From Streptomyces regalis (lineage in GTDB: Bacteria > Actinomycetota > Actinomycetes > Streptomycetales > Streptomycetaceae), in NCBI RefSeq assembly GCF_001509475.1, contig NZ_LLZG01000399.1:62001-126000 (forward strand): a DNA stretch of 64,000 bases, read 5' to 3'. Within the stretch, counting starts at the first letter, position 1, and every line of letters starts with the position of its first letter. Shown piece after piece: positions 38,135 through 47,091 of this stretch. Made by a program: the position numbers and the translations under genes. The notes below the pieces were generated by a model, which searched no databases, was not told where the DNA came from, and saw only the letters and a program-made list of their open reading frames with translations.

Positions 38135-40806
38135 ACCGGCGCGCGGACAGCCGGACCCCCGACGCGGACAGCGGCGGCCCCCGAACCGCGCCCCCTGGGG
38201 CGGGTCCGTCGGGCCTGTCGTCGGACGAGGCCGCGCGGCGACTGGCGCTCCACGGGCCCAACGAGATCCCCTCGGAGGCGCGGACCCCGGTGTGGCGGCG
38301 GGTGCTGCAGCAGCTGCGCGACCCGCTGATCCTCGTCCTGCTCGTGGCCGCCGCCCTGACGATCGCCACCGGCGATCTCTCCGACGCCGCCGTGATCCTG
38401 CTCGTGATCACCGTGAACACCGTGGTCGGCGTCGTACAGGAGGTACGGGCGGAGCAGGCGGTGCTGGCCCTGTCCGCGATGAGCGCCCCGGCGGCCAGGG
38501 TGGTGCGGGACGGCGAGGAACGCTCCATCGCGGCCGCTGAGGTGGTACCGGGCGACCTGGTCCTGGTGGCCGAGGGGGACATCGTTCCCGCGGACGGAGA
38601 CGTGCTGGCCGCGGCGTTGCTGCTGGCGGACGAGTCCTCACTGACGGGTGAGTCCGTGCCGGTGGAGAAGGCCCCTGACCGGGACGCGTCGCGGGGTGCG
38701 GTCTCGGCGGGCACGGTCGTCGTCCACGGCCACGGGCGTGTCGTGGTCACGGCCACCGGGGCCGACAGCGCGCTCGGCCGGATCGCCGCCCTGATGGGCG
38801 CCGCGCCCGGCTTGACTCCGCTCCAGCACCGGCTGGCGCGGTTCGGCCGGACTCTGGCAGCGGTCATCGTGGCGCTGTGCGCGGTGGTTCTCGCTCTCGG
38901 GCTGGTGCGCGGACAGCCCGTGGAGCTGATGATCGTGGCGGCGATCAGCCTCGCCGTCGCGGCCGTTCCGGAGTCCCTTCCCGCTGTGGTGACGCTGGCC
39001 CTGACTCTGGGAGCGCGGCGGATGGCGGACCGGCATGCCATCGTCCGCAGGCTGCCCGCGGTGGAGACGCTGGGTTCGGTGACCGTGATCGCCACCGACA
39101 AGACCGGCACCCTGACCGAGGGCCGGATGGCCGCCGAGCGGCTGTGGACACCGTACGGAGACGCAGCGGTCGTGGGGACGGGCTACGAACCCGAGGGCCG
39201 GGGCGTCCGCGACGGCGAAACGGTCACCGCGGGCGACCCACCCGACCTGGCCGCGCTGCTGCGCGTCGCGCTGCTGTGCAACGACGCGGCGCTGGAGCCC
39301 CCGCCGGACCGCGCCGATGAATGGCGTGCACTGGGCGATCCCACGGAGGCCGCTCTGCTGGTGACCGGGGCCCGCCTCGGGCTGGACCGGGCGGCGCTGG
39401 AGCGTGAGCTGCCGCGACTGGAGGAGATCCCGTTCGACAGCGACCGCAAGCGCATGACGACCGTGCACCGCCGACCGGAGGGCGGAGTGCTGGTCGCGTG
39501 CAAAGGGGCGCCGGAGTCGGTGCTCCGGCCGCAGCTCCTGGCTGACGGGTCTGACGTCGTCGCCCGAGCGGCCGCGCAGGCGGAGGTGCTGGCACGACAC
39601 GGATACCGCGTGCTCGCCGTCGCCGCTGCCGACCACGAGGACACGGCGCAGCGGCCCCCGACCTGGGAGTCGGGCCTGTCGCTCCTCGGCCTCGTCGGCA
39701 TCCTGGACCCGCCTCGCAGTGCATCCGAGCCGACGATCACCGCCTGCAAACGGGCCGGCATCGTCCCCGTACTCATCACCGGCGACCACCCGCTGACCGC
39801 ACGAGCCATGGCCGAACGTCTCGGCATCGCCACCCGCGACGAGGACGTCACGACCGGCGGGCGCATCCGGGAGGGCACAGCGGGCGACCTGACGGACGCA
39901 CGGGTCTATGCCCGGACCACTCCCGAGCAGAAGCTGGACATCGTCCAGGCGTGGCGCGGAGCCGGGCACGTGGTGGCGATGACGGGAGACGGCGTCAACG
40001 ACGGCCCCGCCCTGCGGCGCGCCGACATCGGCGTCGCCATGGGGCGGCGTGGCACCGAGGTGGCCCGCCAGGCGGCCGATCTGGTGCTCGCCGACGACAA
40101 CCCGGCCACCATCGTGTCCGCCGTCGAGGAGGGACGCCGCGTCTACGCCAACGTGCGCCGGTTCCTGCTCTACGCGCTCGCCGGGGGCACCGCGGAGATC
40201 CTGGTCATGCTGCTGGGCCCGTTCCTGGGGATGCCGCTGCCACTGCTGCCCGCACAGATCCTGTGGATCAACCTGCTCACGCACGGCCTGCCCGGTGTCG
40301 CCCTGGGCGCGGAGCCCGTCGCCCCGGACGCCATGCGCCACCCTCCCCGCCCTCCCGAGGAGAGCGTGCTGGGGGCCGGCCTGTGGCCACGGATCCTGCT
40401 CATGGGGACCTTCGTCGCCGCGGTGACCCTCGTGGCCGGCGTCTGGGCCAGGGAGACCGGACGGCCCTGGCAGTCCATGATGTTTCTGATCCTCGGCGCG
40501 ACGCAGCTCGGTGTGGCGCTCGGCTCCCGGGCCCGCCCGGGCAGCCTGGCCAACCCGTTCCTGCTCGTCGCCGTGGGCACGGCACTGACCCTCCAGGCCG
40601 CAGGCGTCTATCTGCCGCCCCTGCGGGAGCTGCTGGGCACGGAACCACTCCCACTCACCGACCTGGCGATCGCCGCCGCGCTGTCGGGCCTCGGCCACGT
40701 CGTCATGCGCCTCCAGACCCGGCTGAAACCGGAACGCCCACCGGAGGCCCGAGCGCGCCCCGGCCGGCATGCGCACGGGAGACGCGGAATCCACACTGGT
40801 CTGTAG
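38131..40806 (+). CDS. P2-type cation-transporting ATPase (CtpF-like)
   Basis: 891 residues from GTG 38131, overlapping the channel gene stop. It has an N-terminal cation-ATPase domain ([20 protein letters not shown]), the actuator motif [13 protein letters not shown]4 motif [14 protein letters not shown], phosphorylation site [11 protein letters not shown], hinge [11 protein letters not shown], and 4-6 C-terminal helices. PESLP replaces the PEGLP of SERCA and of the first ATPase. The nearest known comparison is mycobacterial CtpF, a dormancy-regulated Ca2+ pump. It is likely in one transcript with the channel and perhaps with the HRP1-like gene 80 bp downstream. Confidence 0.9.
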   Translation: MNRRADSRTPDADSGGPRTAPPGAGPSGLSSDEAARRLALHGPNEIPSEARTPVWRRVLQQLRDPLILVLLVAAALTIATGDLSDAAVILLVITVNTVVGVVQEVRAEQAVLALSAMSAPAARVVRDGEERSIAAAEVVPGDLVLVAEGDIVPADGDVLAAALLLADESSLTGESVPVEKAPDRDASRGAVSAGTVVVHGHGRVVVTATGADSALGRIAALMGAAPGLTPLQHRLARFGRTLAAVIVALCAVVLALGLVRGQPVELMIVAAISLAVAAVPESLPAVVTLALTLGARRMADRHAIVRRLPAVETLGSVTVIATDKTGTLTEGRMAAERLWTPYGDAAVVGTGYEPEGRGVRDGETVTAGDPPDLAALLRVALLCNDAALEPPPDRADEWRALGDPTEAALLVTGARLGLDRAALERELPRLEEIPFDSDRKRMTTVHRRPEGGVLVACKGAPESVLRPQLLADGSDVVARAAAQAEVLARHGYRVLAVAAADHEDTAQRPPTWESGLSLLGLVGILDPPRSASEPTITACKRAGIVPVLITGDHPLTARAMAERLGIATRDEDVTTGGRIREGTAGDLTDARVYARTTPEQKLDIVQAWRGAGHVVAMTGDGVNDGPALRRADIGVAMGRRGTEVARQAADLVLADDNPATIVSAVEEGRRVYANVRRFLLYALAGGTAEILVMLLGPFLGMPLPLLPAQILWINLLTHGLPGVALGAEPVAPDAMRHPPRPPEESVLGAGLWPRILLMGTFVAAVTLVAGVWARETGRPWQSMMFLILGATQLGVALGSRARPGSLANPFLLVAVGTALTLQAAGVYLPPLRELLGTEPLPLTDLAIAAALSGLGHVVMRLQTRLKPERPPEARARPGRHAHGRRGIHTGL

Positions 40807-40886
40807 GAGGAACGGCCGGGGCGGGCCAGGCTCCACTGGGCTCGGGCTTCCCCCCGCGCGGATCGCGACGCTCGAAGGAGACGACC

Positions 40887-41306
40887 ATGACCACTGCCCG
40901 GGAGATCATGCACGGCGGTGCCACCTGCATCCAGGAGAACGAGACCCTGGAAGCCGCGGCGCGCAAGATGAAGGAACTGGACGTCGGAGCCCTCCCGATC
41001 TGCGGCGAGGACGACCGGCTCCACGGGATCATCACGGACCGTGACATCGTGCTGAAGTGCCTCGCCAAGGGCAAGGACCCCAAGACCATGACCGCGGGCA
41101 GCCTTGAGCAGGGCAAGCCGGTCACGATCGACGCCGAGGCCGACGCCGACCAGGTCCTTCAGGCCATGGAGGAGCACAGGATCCGCAGGCTGCCGGTCAT
41201 CGACAACCACCGCCTCGTCGGCATGATCAGCGAGGCGGACCTCGCGCGTCACCTGCCCGAGGAGCGGGTGGGCCACTTCGTCGAGGTCGTCTGCGCGGCT
41301 CGCTGA
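40887..41306 (+). CDS. HRP1-like (Rv2626c-type) CBS-pair protein
   Basis: 139 residues; ATG after GAAGGAG. It consists of one CBS pair only: TTAREIMHGGATCIQENETL, LDVGALPICGEDDRLHGIIT, ATITDRDIVLKCLAKG-type region, MEEHRIRRLPVIDNHRLVGMI, and ADLARHLPEE near the end. Length and motif order match hypoxic response protein 1 of M. tuberculosis, a major DosR-regulon product. Its ligand and role are unknown. It converges on the formate dehydrogenase gene with a 13-bp gap. Confidence 0.9.
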   Translation: MTTAREIMHGGATCIQENETLEAAARKMKELDVGALPICGEDDRLHGIITDRDIVLKCLAKGKDPKTMTAGSLEQGKPVTIDAEADADQVLQAMEEHRIRRLPVIDNHRLVGMISEADLARHLPEERVGHFVEVVCAAR

Positions 41307-41319
41307 CCGGCCGACGCGG

Positions 41320-44001
41320 TCACCGTGAGGTCACGCGTACGGCCGTGACCTTGTATTCGGGGCAGGACGTGACGGTGTCCGCGTGGTCGGAGGTGAGGCG
41401 GTTCACCCCGCTGGAGGGGAAGTGGAAGGAGCAGAAGACCTCGCCGGGGACGGTCTGTTCACTGACCCGGGCGACGAGCCGGGCTCGGCCGTGCCGGCTC
41501 TCCACGGTGAGCTGGGCGCCGTTCCGGACGCCGTACCGGGTTGCGTCGTCGGGGTGCAGGTCGAGGAAGTCGACCGGGTCGAGTGCGAGGTTGCCGCCGC
41601 GGCGGGTCATGCTGCCGGAGTTGTAGTGCGCCCAGCGCCGCCCGGTGACCAGGAGCAACGGGTAGTCATAGTCGGGTTGTTCACCGGGTGGGAGGTAAGG
41701 GGCCGCGGTGAGGTGGGCCCGCCCGTCCGGTGTGGCGAACCGCTCCCCGTACAGCTTGGCTTCTCCTGGGCGGCCGGGGTCCGGACAGGGCCACGGCACG
41801 GCGGCCTCCCGGTCCAGTCGGTCGTGGGAGAGACCGGCGAAGACCGGCGCGACGTGCCCGCACTCGGCCAGGGCATCTGCCGGAGTGGCACAGCCCAGGT
41901 CGACGCCCATCACACCGGCGAGAGCGCGTACGACGTCGAAGTCGCTCCGTGCCTCGCCCGGCGCGGGCACGGCGGGGCGGACCCGCTGGAACCGGCGGTC
42001 GAAGTTGACGAATGTGCCGTCCTTCTCCAGCCAGGACGCCACCGGCAGCACGACGCCGGCGTGGCGGGCGGTCTCGGACAGGAACAGCTCGTTGCACACC
42101 ACGAGCGGGCACGCGTCCAGAGCTGCGGCCACCTGGTTGCTGTCGGGGTCGGTGGCGCAGACGTCCTCGCCGATGACCCACAGCGCCCGCAGTTCCCCGG
42201 CTCGTGCGGCGGCGAACATGTCCGGGATCCTCAGGCCGGGGCGTTCCGGGATCGGTACGCCCCACACAGCCTCGGCCCTGCCCCGTGCGGCGGGGTCGGT
42301 GACCTTGCCGTAGCCGGGCAGCAGGTCGGGCAACGCGCCCATGTCGGAGGCGCCCTGGACGTTGTTCTGGCCGCGCAGCGGGTTGACTCCGTGCCCGCAG
42401 TCGGTGCCCACGGCGCCGCGCAGGATCGCCAGGTTGGCCAGGGACCGCACCCCGTCGGTGCCGTGCAGGTGCTCGGTGACGCCCAGGCCGTACACGATCG
42501 CGGGCCGCTCGGCACGGCCGTACAGCCGGGCTGCGGCGACCAGGTCCGCGGCGGGTACCCCGGTGATGTCCGCGACCCGGTCGGGTGGGTAGTCCAGCAG
42601 CAGCTCGGCGAGCTCCGGCAGACCGGTGGCCCGCTCGCGCAGGAACTCCTCGTCCACCAGCCCTTCGGTGAGCAGCACATGGGCGAGCCCGTGGAAGAGC
42701 GCCACGTTGGTGCCGGGCCGGGGCCGCAGATGCACGTCGGCGTGCAGGGCGAGGCCGACGGCGCGGGGGTCCGCGACGACCAGCTTGGCCCCGCGCAGCA
42801 CGCGCCGGAGGAGACGTGCTCCGACCACCGGATGGGCCTCGACCGGATTGGCGCCGACCACCAGCAGGCAGTCGGACCGCTCGACGTCGTCCAAGCTGTC
42901 AGTGCCGCCGGAGAGCCCGAAGGAGGCGGTCAGGCCGGCGGCGGACGGGGAGTGGCACAGGCGGGAGCAGTTGTCGACGTTGTTCGTGCCGATGACGACC
43001 CGCAGGAACTTCTGGACGAGGTAGTTCTCCTCGTTGGTGGCGCGGGCGGAGGAGATCGCCGCGACGGCGTCCGGGCCCCCGGTGTCGACGGCCTCGCGCA
43101 GTCCCCGGGCGACATACCCGAGTGCCTCGTCCCAGCCGACGGGTTCCAGGCGGCCGTCGCGCCGCAGCAGGGGCCGGGTGAGGCGTTCGGGAGAGGTGAG
43201 ATAGCCGTGGGCGAAGCGGCCCTTGACACAGGCGTGTCCCCGGTTGACGGGGCCGTCCCGGGCCGGCAGGACGGCCGTGACCTCGCCGTCGGAGGTGACG
43301 ACGTCCAGGGCACAGCCGACGCCGCAGTACCCGCACGTCGTACGAGTTGCGGCCGTGCTCGGCCGGTGGGCGGAGGTGAGCCCGCGCCCGGGGCCGGGCT
43401 CGGTGATCGCACCGGTGGGGCAGGTGTCGACGCAGCCGCCGCAGGCCACGCAGTCCGACTCGGCCCACGGCCCGCCGGTGCCGGGCGCGACCACGGTGTC
43501 GGCGCCCCTGCCGGTCAGGGTCAGGGCGAAGGTGCCCTGCACCTCGGCGCACATGCGCACGCACCGCCCGCAGGCGATACACAGGTCCCGGTCCAGGTGC
43601 ACGTACGGGTGGGAGTCGTCACTGCCCCGGCCTCCGGCACCCTGAGCCGTCTCGGGGCCGATACCCAACGATCGGCAGACGTGCGCCAGTTCGCTGGGGT
43701 TGTCCTCGGTGAGAGCACTGGGCGGCAGGGCGGAGGCGATGACCTCCACCGCGTCCCGGCGCAGCCGACGGAGGTCTTCCGCAGCGGTTTCGACGCGGAC
43801 ACCGGACGTGGCTGGGGTCACGCAGGCCGCCACGATCTGTCCGTCGGCCCGCACGAGACACGTACGGCAGGAGCCAGCCGGGCTGAGCCGTTCGTCGGAG
43901 CAGAGCGCGGGCAGCTCGGCGCCGGCCGCCCGCACCGCCGAGAGCAGGGAAGCTCCCTCGGGAACGGCGACCGGGACGCCATCGACCTCGATTCCCGTCA
44001 T
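41320..44001 (-). CDS. fdsA: Formate dehydrogenase alpha subunit (NAD-type, FdsA-like)
   Basis: 893 residues from ATG 44001, which overlaps the previous stop (ATGA); ATG 44010 would add three residues. Order of centres: N-terminal [2Fe-2S] (ALCSDERLSPAGSCRTC, then AACVTP), two ferredoxin-type [4Fe-4S] sites (CIACGRCVRMC and CVACGGCVDTCPTG), the Mo/W-subunit [4Fe-4S] site (CGYCGVGC), and the molybdopterin domain. The metal ligand is Cys in SRLCHSPSA, with the neighbouring His conserved in formate dehydrogenases. It oxidises formate to CO2. It is the last gene of a six-gene operon with nitrate reductase. Confidence 0.9.
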   Translation of the reverse strand: MTGIEVDGVPVAVPEGASLLSAVRAAGAELPALCSDERLSPAGSCRTCLVRADGQIVAACVTPATSGVRVETAAEDLRRLRRDAVEVIASALPPSALTEDNPSELAHVCRSLGIGPETAQGAGGRGSDDSHPYVHLDRDLCIACGRCVRMCAEVQGTFALTLTGRGADTVVAPGTGGPWAESDCVACGGCVDTCPTGAITEPGPGRGLTSAHRPSTAATRTTCGYCGVGCALDVVTSDGEVTAVLPARDGPVNRGHACVKGRFAHGYLTSPERLTRPLLRRDGRLEPVGWDEALGYVARGLREAVDTGGPDAVAAISSARATNEENYLVQKFLRVVIGTNNVDNCSRLCHSPSAAGLTASFGLSGGTDSLDDVERSDCLLVVGANPVEAHPVVGARLLRRVLRGAKLVVADPRAVGLALHADVHLRPRPGTNVALFHGLAHVLLTEGLVDEEFLRERATGLPELAELLLDYPPDRVADITGVPAADLVAAARLYGRAERPAIVYGLGVTEHLHGTDGVRSLANLAILRGAVGTDCGHGVNPLRGQNNVQGASDMGALPDLLPGYGKVTDPAARGRAEAVWGVPIPERPGLRIPDMFAAARAGELRALWVIGEDVCATDPDSNQVAAALDACPLVVCNELFLSETARHAGVVLPVASWLEKDGTFVNFDRRFQRVRPAVPAPGEARSDFDVVRALAGVMGVDLGCATPADALAECGHVAPVFAGLSHDRLDREAAVPWPCPDPGRPGEAKLYGERFATPDGRAHLTAAPYLPPGEQPDYDYPLLLVTGRRWAHYNSGSMTRRGGNLALDPVDFLDLHPDDATRYGVRNGAQLTVESRHGRARLVARVSEQTVPGEVFCSFHFPSSGVNRLTSDHADTVTSCPEYKVTAVRVTSR

Positions 44002-45737
44002 GATTCCCATCCCGCGAGTCGGTCCCCGTAGGCGCGGGCGAGGCTGTGCACCGCGGGCGGAATGCGCCGCCCGAAGGCGCACAGGCTCGCCTCGGCCAGG
44101 ACATGGGCGAGGCGCCCCCATTCAGGCCCGGGCGGGGCGCCGGCGGAGGCCAGCTCCAGGCCGCGGCGCGAGCCGACGCGGCAGGGGGAGCAGGCGCCGC
44201 AGCTCTCCGCGGCCGCGAACTGCCAGATGTGCCGCAGCACTTCCTCCGGGGCCACGTGCTGGTCGAAGGCGACCAGTCCGGCGTGGCCGAGCGCGGCGCC
44301 CCGGGCCGCGAGGTCGGCGGTCGTCAGCGGCACGTCCAGCGCGTCGGGGCCGAGGAATCCGCCCAGCGGCCCACCGACCTGCACGGCGGTCAGTTCGCTG
44401 CCGTCCTTCAGGCCGCCGCCCAGCTCGGTGACGATCCGCAGCAGTGGGGTGCCGAGCTCGACCTCGTATGCCCCCGGCCGGGCGAATCGCTCCGACAGAC
44501 AGACCAGTTTCGTCCCGGTCTCACCCCGAGCGCCGCGCCGGGCGTACGCCTCTCCGCCACGGGCGATGATCCATGGGACGGACGCGAGGGTCTCGACGTT
44601 GTTCACCACCGTCGGCGCATCCCAGAGGCCGCGCTGAGTCGGGTACGGCGGGCGCGGCCGGGCACACCCCCGGTCCCCCTCCAGACTCGCGATCAGGGCG
44701 GTCTCCTCGCCCGCGACGTACGATCCGGCGCCCTCCACCACCTCCACGTCCAAGGCGATGCCCGTGCCGTGAACGGACGGGCCGAAGTGCCCGTCGGCGT
44801 ACCCCTGCCCGACCGCCTCCCGCATCCGCGCCAGCGCCCGCGGATACTCCGAGCGCACCAGCACCACACCCCGCCGTGCCCCGCATGCGAAGCAAGCCAG
44901 AGCCAGGCCCTCCAGTACCCGCTCCGGCTCCGCCTCCATCAACAGCCGATCGGCGTAGGAGCCGGGGTCCCCCTCGTCTCCGTTGGCCACCACGACGGTG
45001 CCGGGCGCCCGGCCGGCTGCTTCCCACTTCGCGGCCACCCGGAATCCCGCGCCGCCGCGGCCTCGCAGTCCGGATGCGGCCACCTGCCGTTGGACCTCGT
45101 CGGGGGCGCCGGTGGTCGCCGTCCGCGGCCACACCTGCCACGGGGGCTCACCGGCCACCACTCCGCCCAGCAGCACGGGGTCGCCGGTGGCGTCGGCCGC
45201 CGGGATCCCGGGTGCCCGAGGGGGCTCGTGTCCCGCGAGCTGACCGGCCAGCGTCGGGCCGGTGCAGGGTGTGTCACCGTCGAGTGCCGCAGGACCCGTG
45301 TAGCAGTACCCGAGGCAGCGGACGGTCTGCAGCGATGTCTCGCCGTCCGGCGAGACTGTGTCCGTGGTGACGCCCAGCTCGTGCTCCACCTCGGCGAGAT
45401 GCCGTCCGGCCTGCGCGGCGAAGCACGCCGTCGCCGCGCAGACGCGGACGTGACGGCGGCCGTGCGGGGCGGCGAGGTCCGCGTAGTATCCGGCCGGTCC
45501 GAGCGCGGCGGCAGCGGGCAGGCCGAGACCGGTGGCGACAGCCGGAGCCCAGGTTCCAGGGCTGTCGGCCGTTCCCGCCCTGGCCTCGGCCAGCGACTCG
45601 ATCAGTCGGCCTCCCGGCCGCCCGCGCCGGTCGGCCAGGGCCCGAAACGCGTCGAAACGGTCTGCGGAACCCACCTGAATCATGACCTCATCGTGGAGTC
45701 GGGCACCAAGGCCCGCAATCCGGGTGTCGGTGCTCAT
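43998..45737 (-). CDS. fdsB: Formate dehydrogenase diaphorase subunit, NuoE-NuoF fusion (FdsG-FdsB)
   Basis: 579 residues from ATG 45737, overlapping the narI stop (ATGA). N-terminal third: a NuoE/FdsG-like thioredoxin-fold [2Fe-2S] domain (VCAATACF, then RCLGYCYTGPA). The rest is NuoF/FdsB-like: FMN/NAD site (GLRGRGGAGFRVAAKW, VVANGDEGDPGSYADR, EETALIASLEG) and the C-terminal [4Fe-4S] set (SCGACSPCRVG with a later Cys in SLCAFGR). It would pass electrons between formate dehydrogenase and NAD+. The fusion replaces two separate subunits. Confidence 0.9.
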   Translation of the reverse strand: MSTDTRIAGLGARLHDEVMIQVGSADRFDAFRALADRRGRPGGRLIESLAEARAGTADSPGTWAPAVATGLGLPAAAALGPAGYYADLAAPHGRRHVRVCAATACFAAQAGRHLAEVEHELGVTTDTVSPDGETSLQTVRCLGYCYTGPAALDGDTPCTGPTLAGQLAGHEPPRAPGIPAADATGDPVLLGGVVAGEPPWQVWPRTATTGAPDEVQRQVAASGLRGRGGAGFRVAAKWEAAGRAPGTVVVANGDEGDPGSYADRLLMEAEPERVLEGLALACFACGARRGVVLVRSEYPRALARMREAVGQGYADGHFGPSVHGTGIALDVEVVEGAGSYVAGEETALIASLEGDRGCARPRPPYPTQRGLWDAPTVVNNVETLASVPWIIARGGEAYARRGARGETGTKLVCLSERFARPGAYEVELGTPLLRIVTELGGGLKDGSELTAVQVGGPLGGFLGPDALDVPLTTADLAARGAALGHAGLVAFDQHVAPEEVLRHIWQFAAAESCGACSPCRVGSRRGLELASAGAPPGPEWGRLAHVLAEASLCAFGRRIPPAVHSLARAYGDRLAGWES

Positions 45738-46465
45738 CCTGGGCCTTCCCAGCCCCGGCGCGGCCCCCGTGACGGGACGCCTGCCGAGCGGGACCGGTAG
45801 ACGATGTAGGGCCGGAACAGGTAGCCGACGGGCGCGGTAAAGGCGTGGACGAGCCGGGTGAACGGCCAGATGGCGAAGAGCAGCATGCCGATGAGGGTGT
45901 GCAGTTGGAAGGACAGCGGCGCTGCGGCCATGGCGTCGATGTCCGGCTGCAACGTGAAGACGGAGCGGAACCAGGGCGAGACCGTTTCGCGGTAGTTGTG
46001 CTCCTCGCCGACGACGCCCGCCCCAAGAACCGTGGTGATCAGCCCGACGACGATGGCCGCAACGAGGACGACGTACATGGTCTTGTCGTTGCGCGTGGTC
46101 GCCATGAACACCGGACCGGTGGTGCGCCGGCGGTAGATGAGGATCGCGACGCCGACGAGCGTGGCGAATCCGGCGACACCGCCGAGGACCAGCGCCTGGA
46201 CGTGATACGCCGTCTCGGACAGGCCGGCGGCCGAGGTCCAGCTCTGCGGAATCAGCAGCCCGATCACGTGGCCGATGACGACGACGAGGATGCCGAAGTG
46301 GAACAGCGGGCTGCCGATGCGCAGCAGCCGGGACTCGTACAGCTCGGAGGAGCGCGTGGTCCAGCCGAACTGGTCGTACCGGTAACGCCACACGGTGCCG
46401 CCGACGAGGAGCGCGAGGGTGACGTACGGCAGGACGCCCCAGAGAAGGACATCGAGGGCACTCAT
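45734..46465 (-). CDS. narI: Respiratory nitrate reductase gamma subunit (cytochrome b)
   Basis: 243 residues, start overlapping the narJ stop (ATGA). It has five hydrophobic segments, beginning LLWGVLPYVTLALLVGGTVWRYRYDQFGWTTRSSELYE-type N-terminus. His residues at family positions supply the two hemes (SPLFHFGILVVVIGHVIG; FQLHTLIGML; TRLVHAFTAP). It oxidises menaquinol and feeds electrons to NarH. Length is normal (about 225-245). Confidence 0.95.
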   Translation of the reverse strand: MSALDVLLWGVLPYVTLALLVGGTVWRYRYDQFGWTTRSSELYESRLLRIGSPLFHFGILVVVIGHVIGLLIPQSWTSAAGLSETAYHVQALVLGGVAGFATLVGVAILIYRRRTTGPVFMATTRNDKTMYVVLVAAIVVGLITTVLGAGVVGEEHNYRETVSPWFRSVFTLQPDIDAMAAAPLSFQLHTLIGMLLFAIWPFTRLVHAFTAPVGYLFRPYIVYRSRSAGVPSRGPRRGWEGPG

Positions 46466-47091
46466 CGTCGGGCACCTTCCGACGGCGCCGGTCCGAAGGG
46501 CTCCAGGCCGACGGTCTCCTGGGGCGGTCCGGTCCGGGCCAGACGCTGAGCAGCGGCGCGGTCCTGCGGGGATGGGCCGGGCAGCAGTGCGCACACGGCT
46601 TCGACGACGGCGGTGTGGGGCGAGCCGGCGTCGCGCAGGGCCAGCCTGAGCAGTTCGATCCCGGCGCGGTGCTCCTGGAGGAGGGCCAGCCCGTCGGCGA
46701 GGTCGCCGGTCGCCGTGTACTCCAGCACGACCGGAAGAAAGTCGGGCAGCTCGTTGCTGCCGAGTTCGAGGCCGTGGCGGCGGTAGCGGGCCTTGAGCGT
46801 GGCCAGGGCCTGGCCGCGGCGGCGGGTCTCGCCGTCGCTCCACCAGGTCAGATACAGGCAGCACCGTCGGCGCCGGTCGAAGGTGGCGACGTACGTCTCG
46901 GCGAGGTCGCGTGGCGGTGTGGCCGCCAGGTGGTCGAGGAAGCGGGTCAGCGCCGAGCGCGGGGTGCCGGGAGGCAGTCCGGCCACGGCTTCGGCCACCA
47001 GAGGGATGCGGTCCCGGACACCTTCGTCGGGGTATTGCAGCAGGATCGCGGCTGCCTGGCAGACCACCGCGGCGTGGCGTTCGGCGATCAC
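46462..47091 (-). CDS. narJ: Nitrate reductase assembly chaperone
   Basis: 209 residues from GTG 47091, overlapping the narH stop (GTGA). It is a TorD/NarJ-type helical protein; the family motif region is ETYVATFDRRRRCCLYLTWWSDGETRRRGQAL with NELPDFLPVVLEY after it. It inserts the molybdenum cofactor into NarG and is not part of the final enzyme. Length and order are normal. Confidence 0.93.
   Translation of the reverse strand: MIAERHAAVVCQAAAILLQYPDEGVRDRIPLVAEAVAGLPPGTPRSALTRFLDHLAATPPRDLAETYVATFDRRRRCCLYLTWWSDGETRRRGQALATLKARYRRHGLELGSNELPDFLPVVLEYTATGDLADGLALLQEHRAGIELLRLALRDAGSPHTAVVEAVCALLPGPSPQDRAAAQRLARTGPPQETVGLEPFGPAPSEGARR

Noticed and set aside
38638..44031. Long antisense frames over the second ATPase and over fdsA (730-880 codons)
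   Set aside because: Same cause: low-complexity composition and no motifs, opposite to genes with full catalytic signatures.
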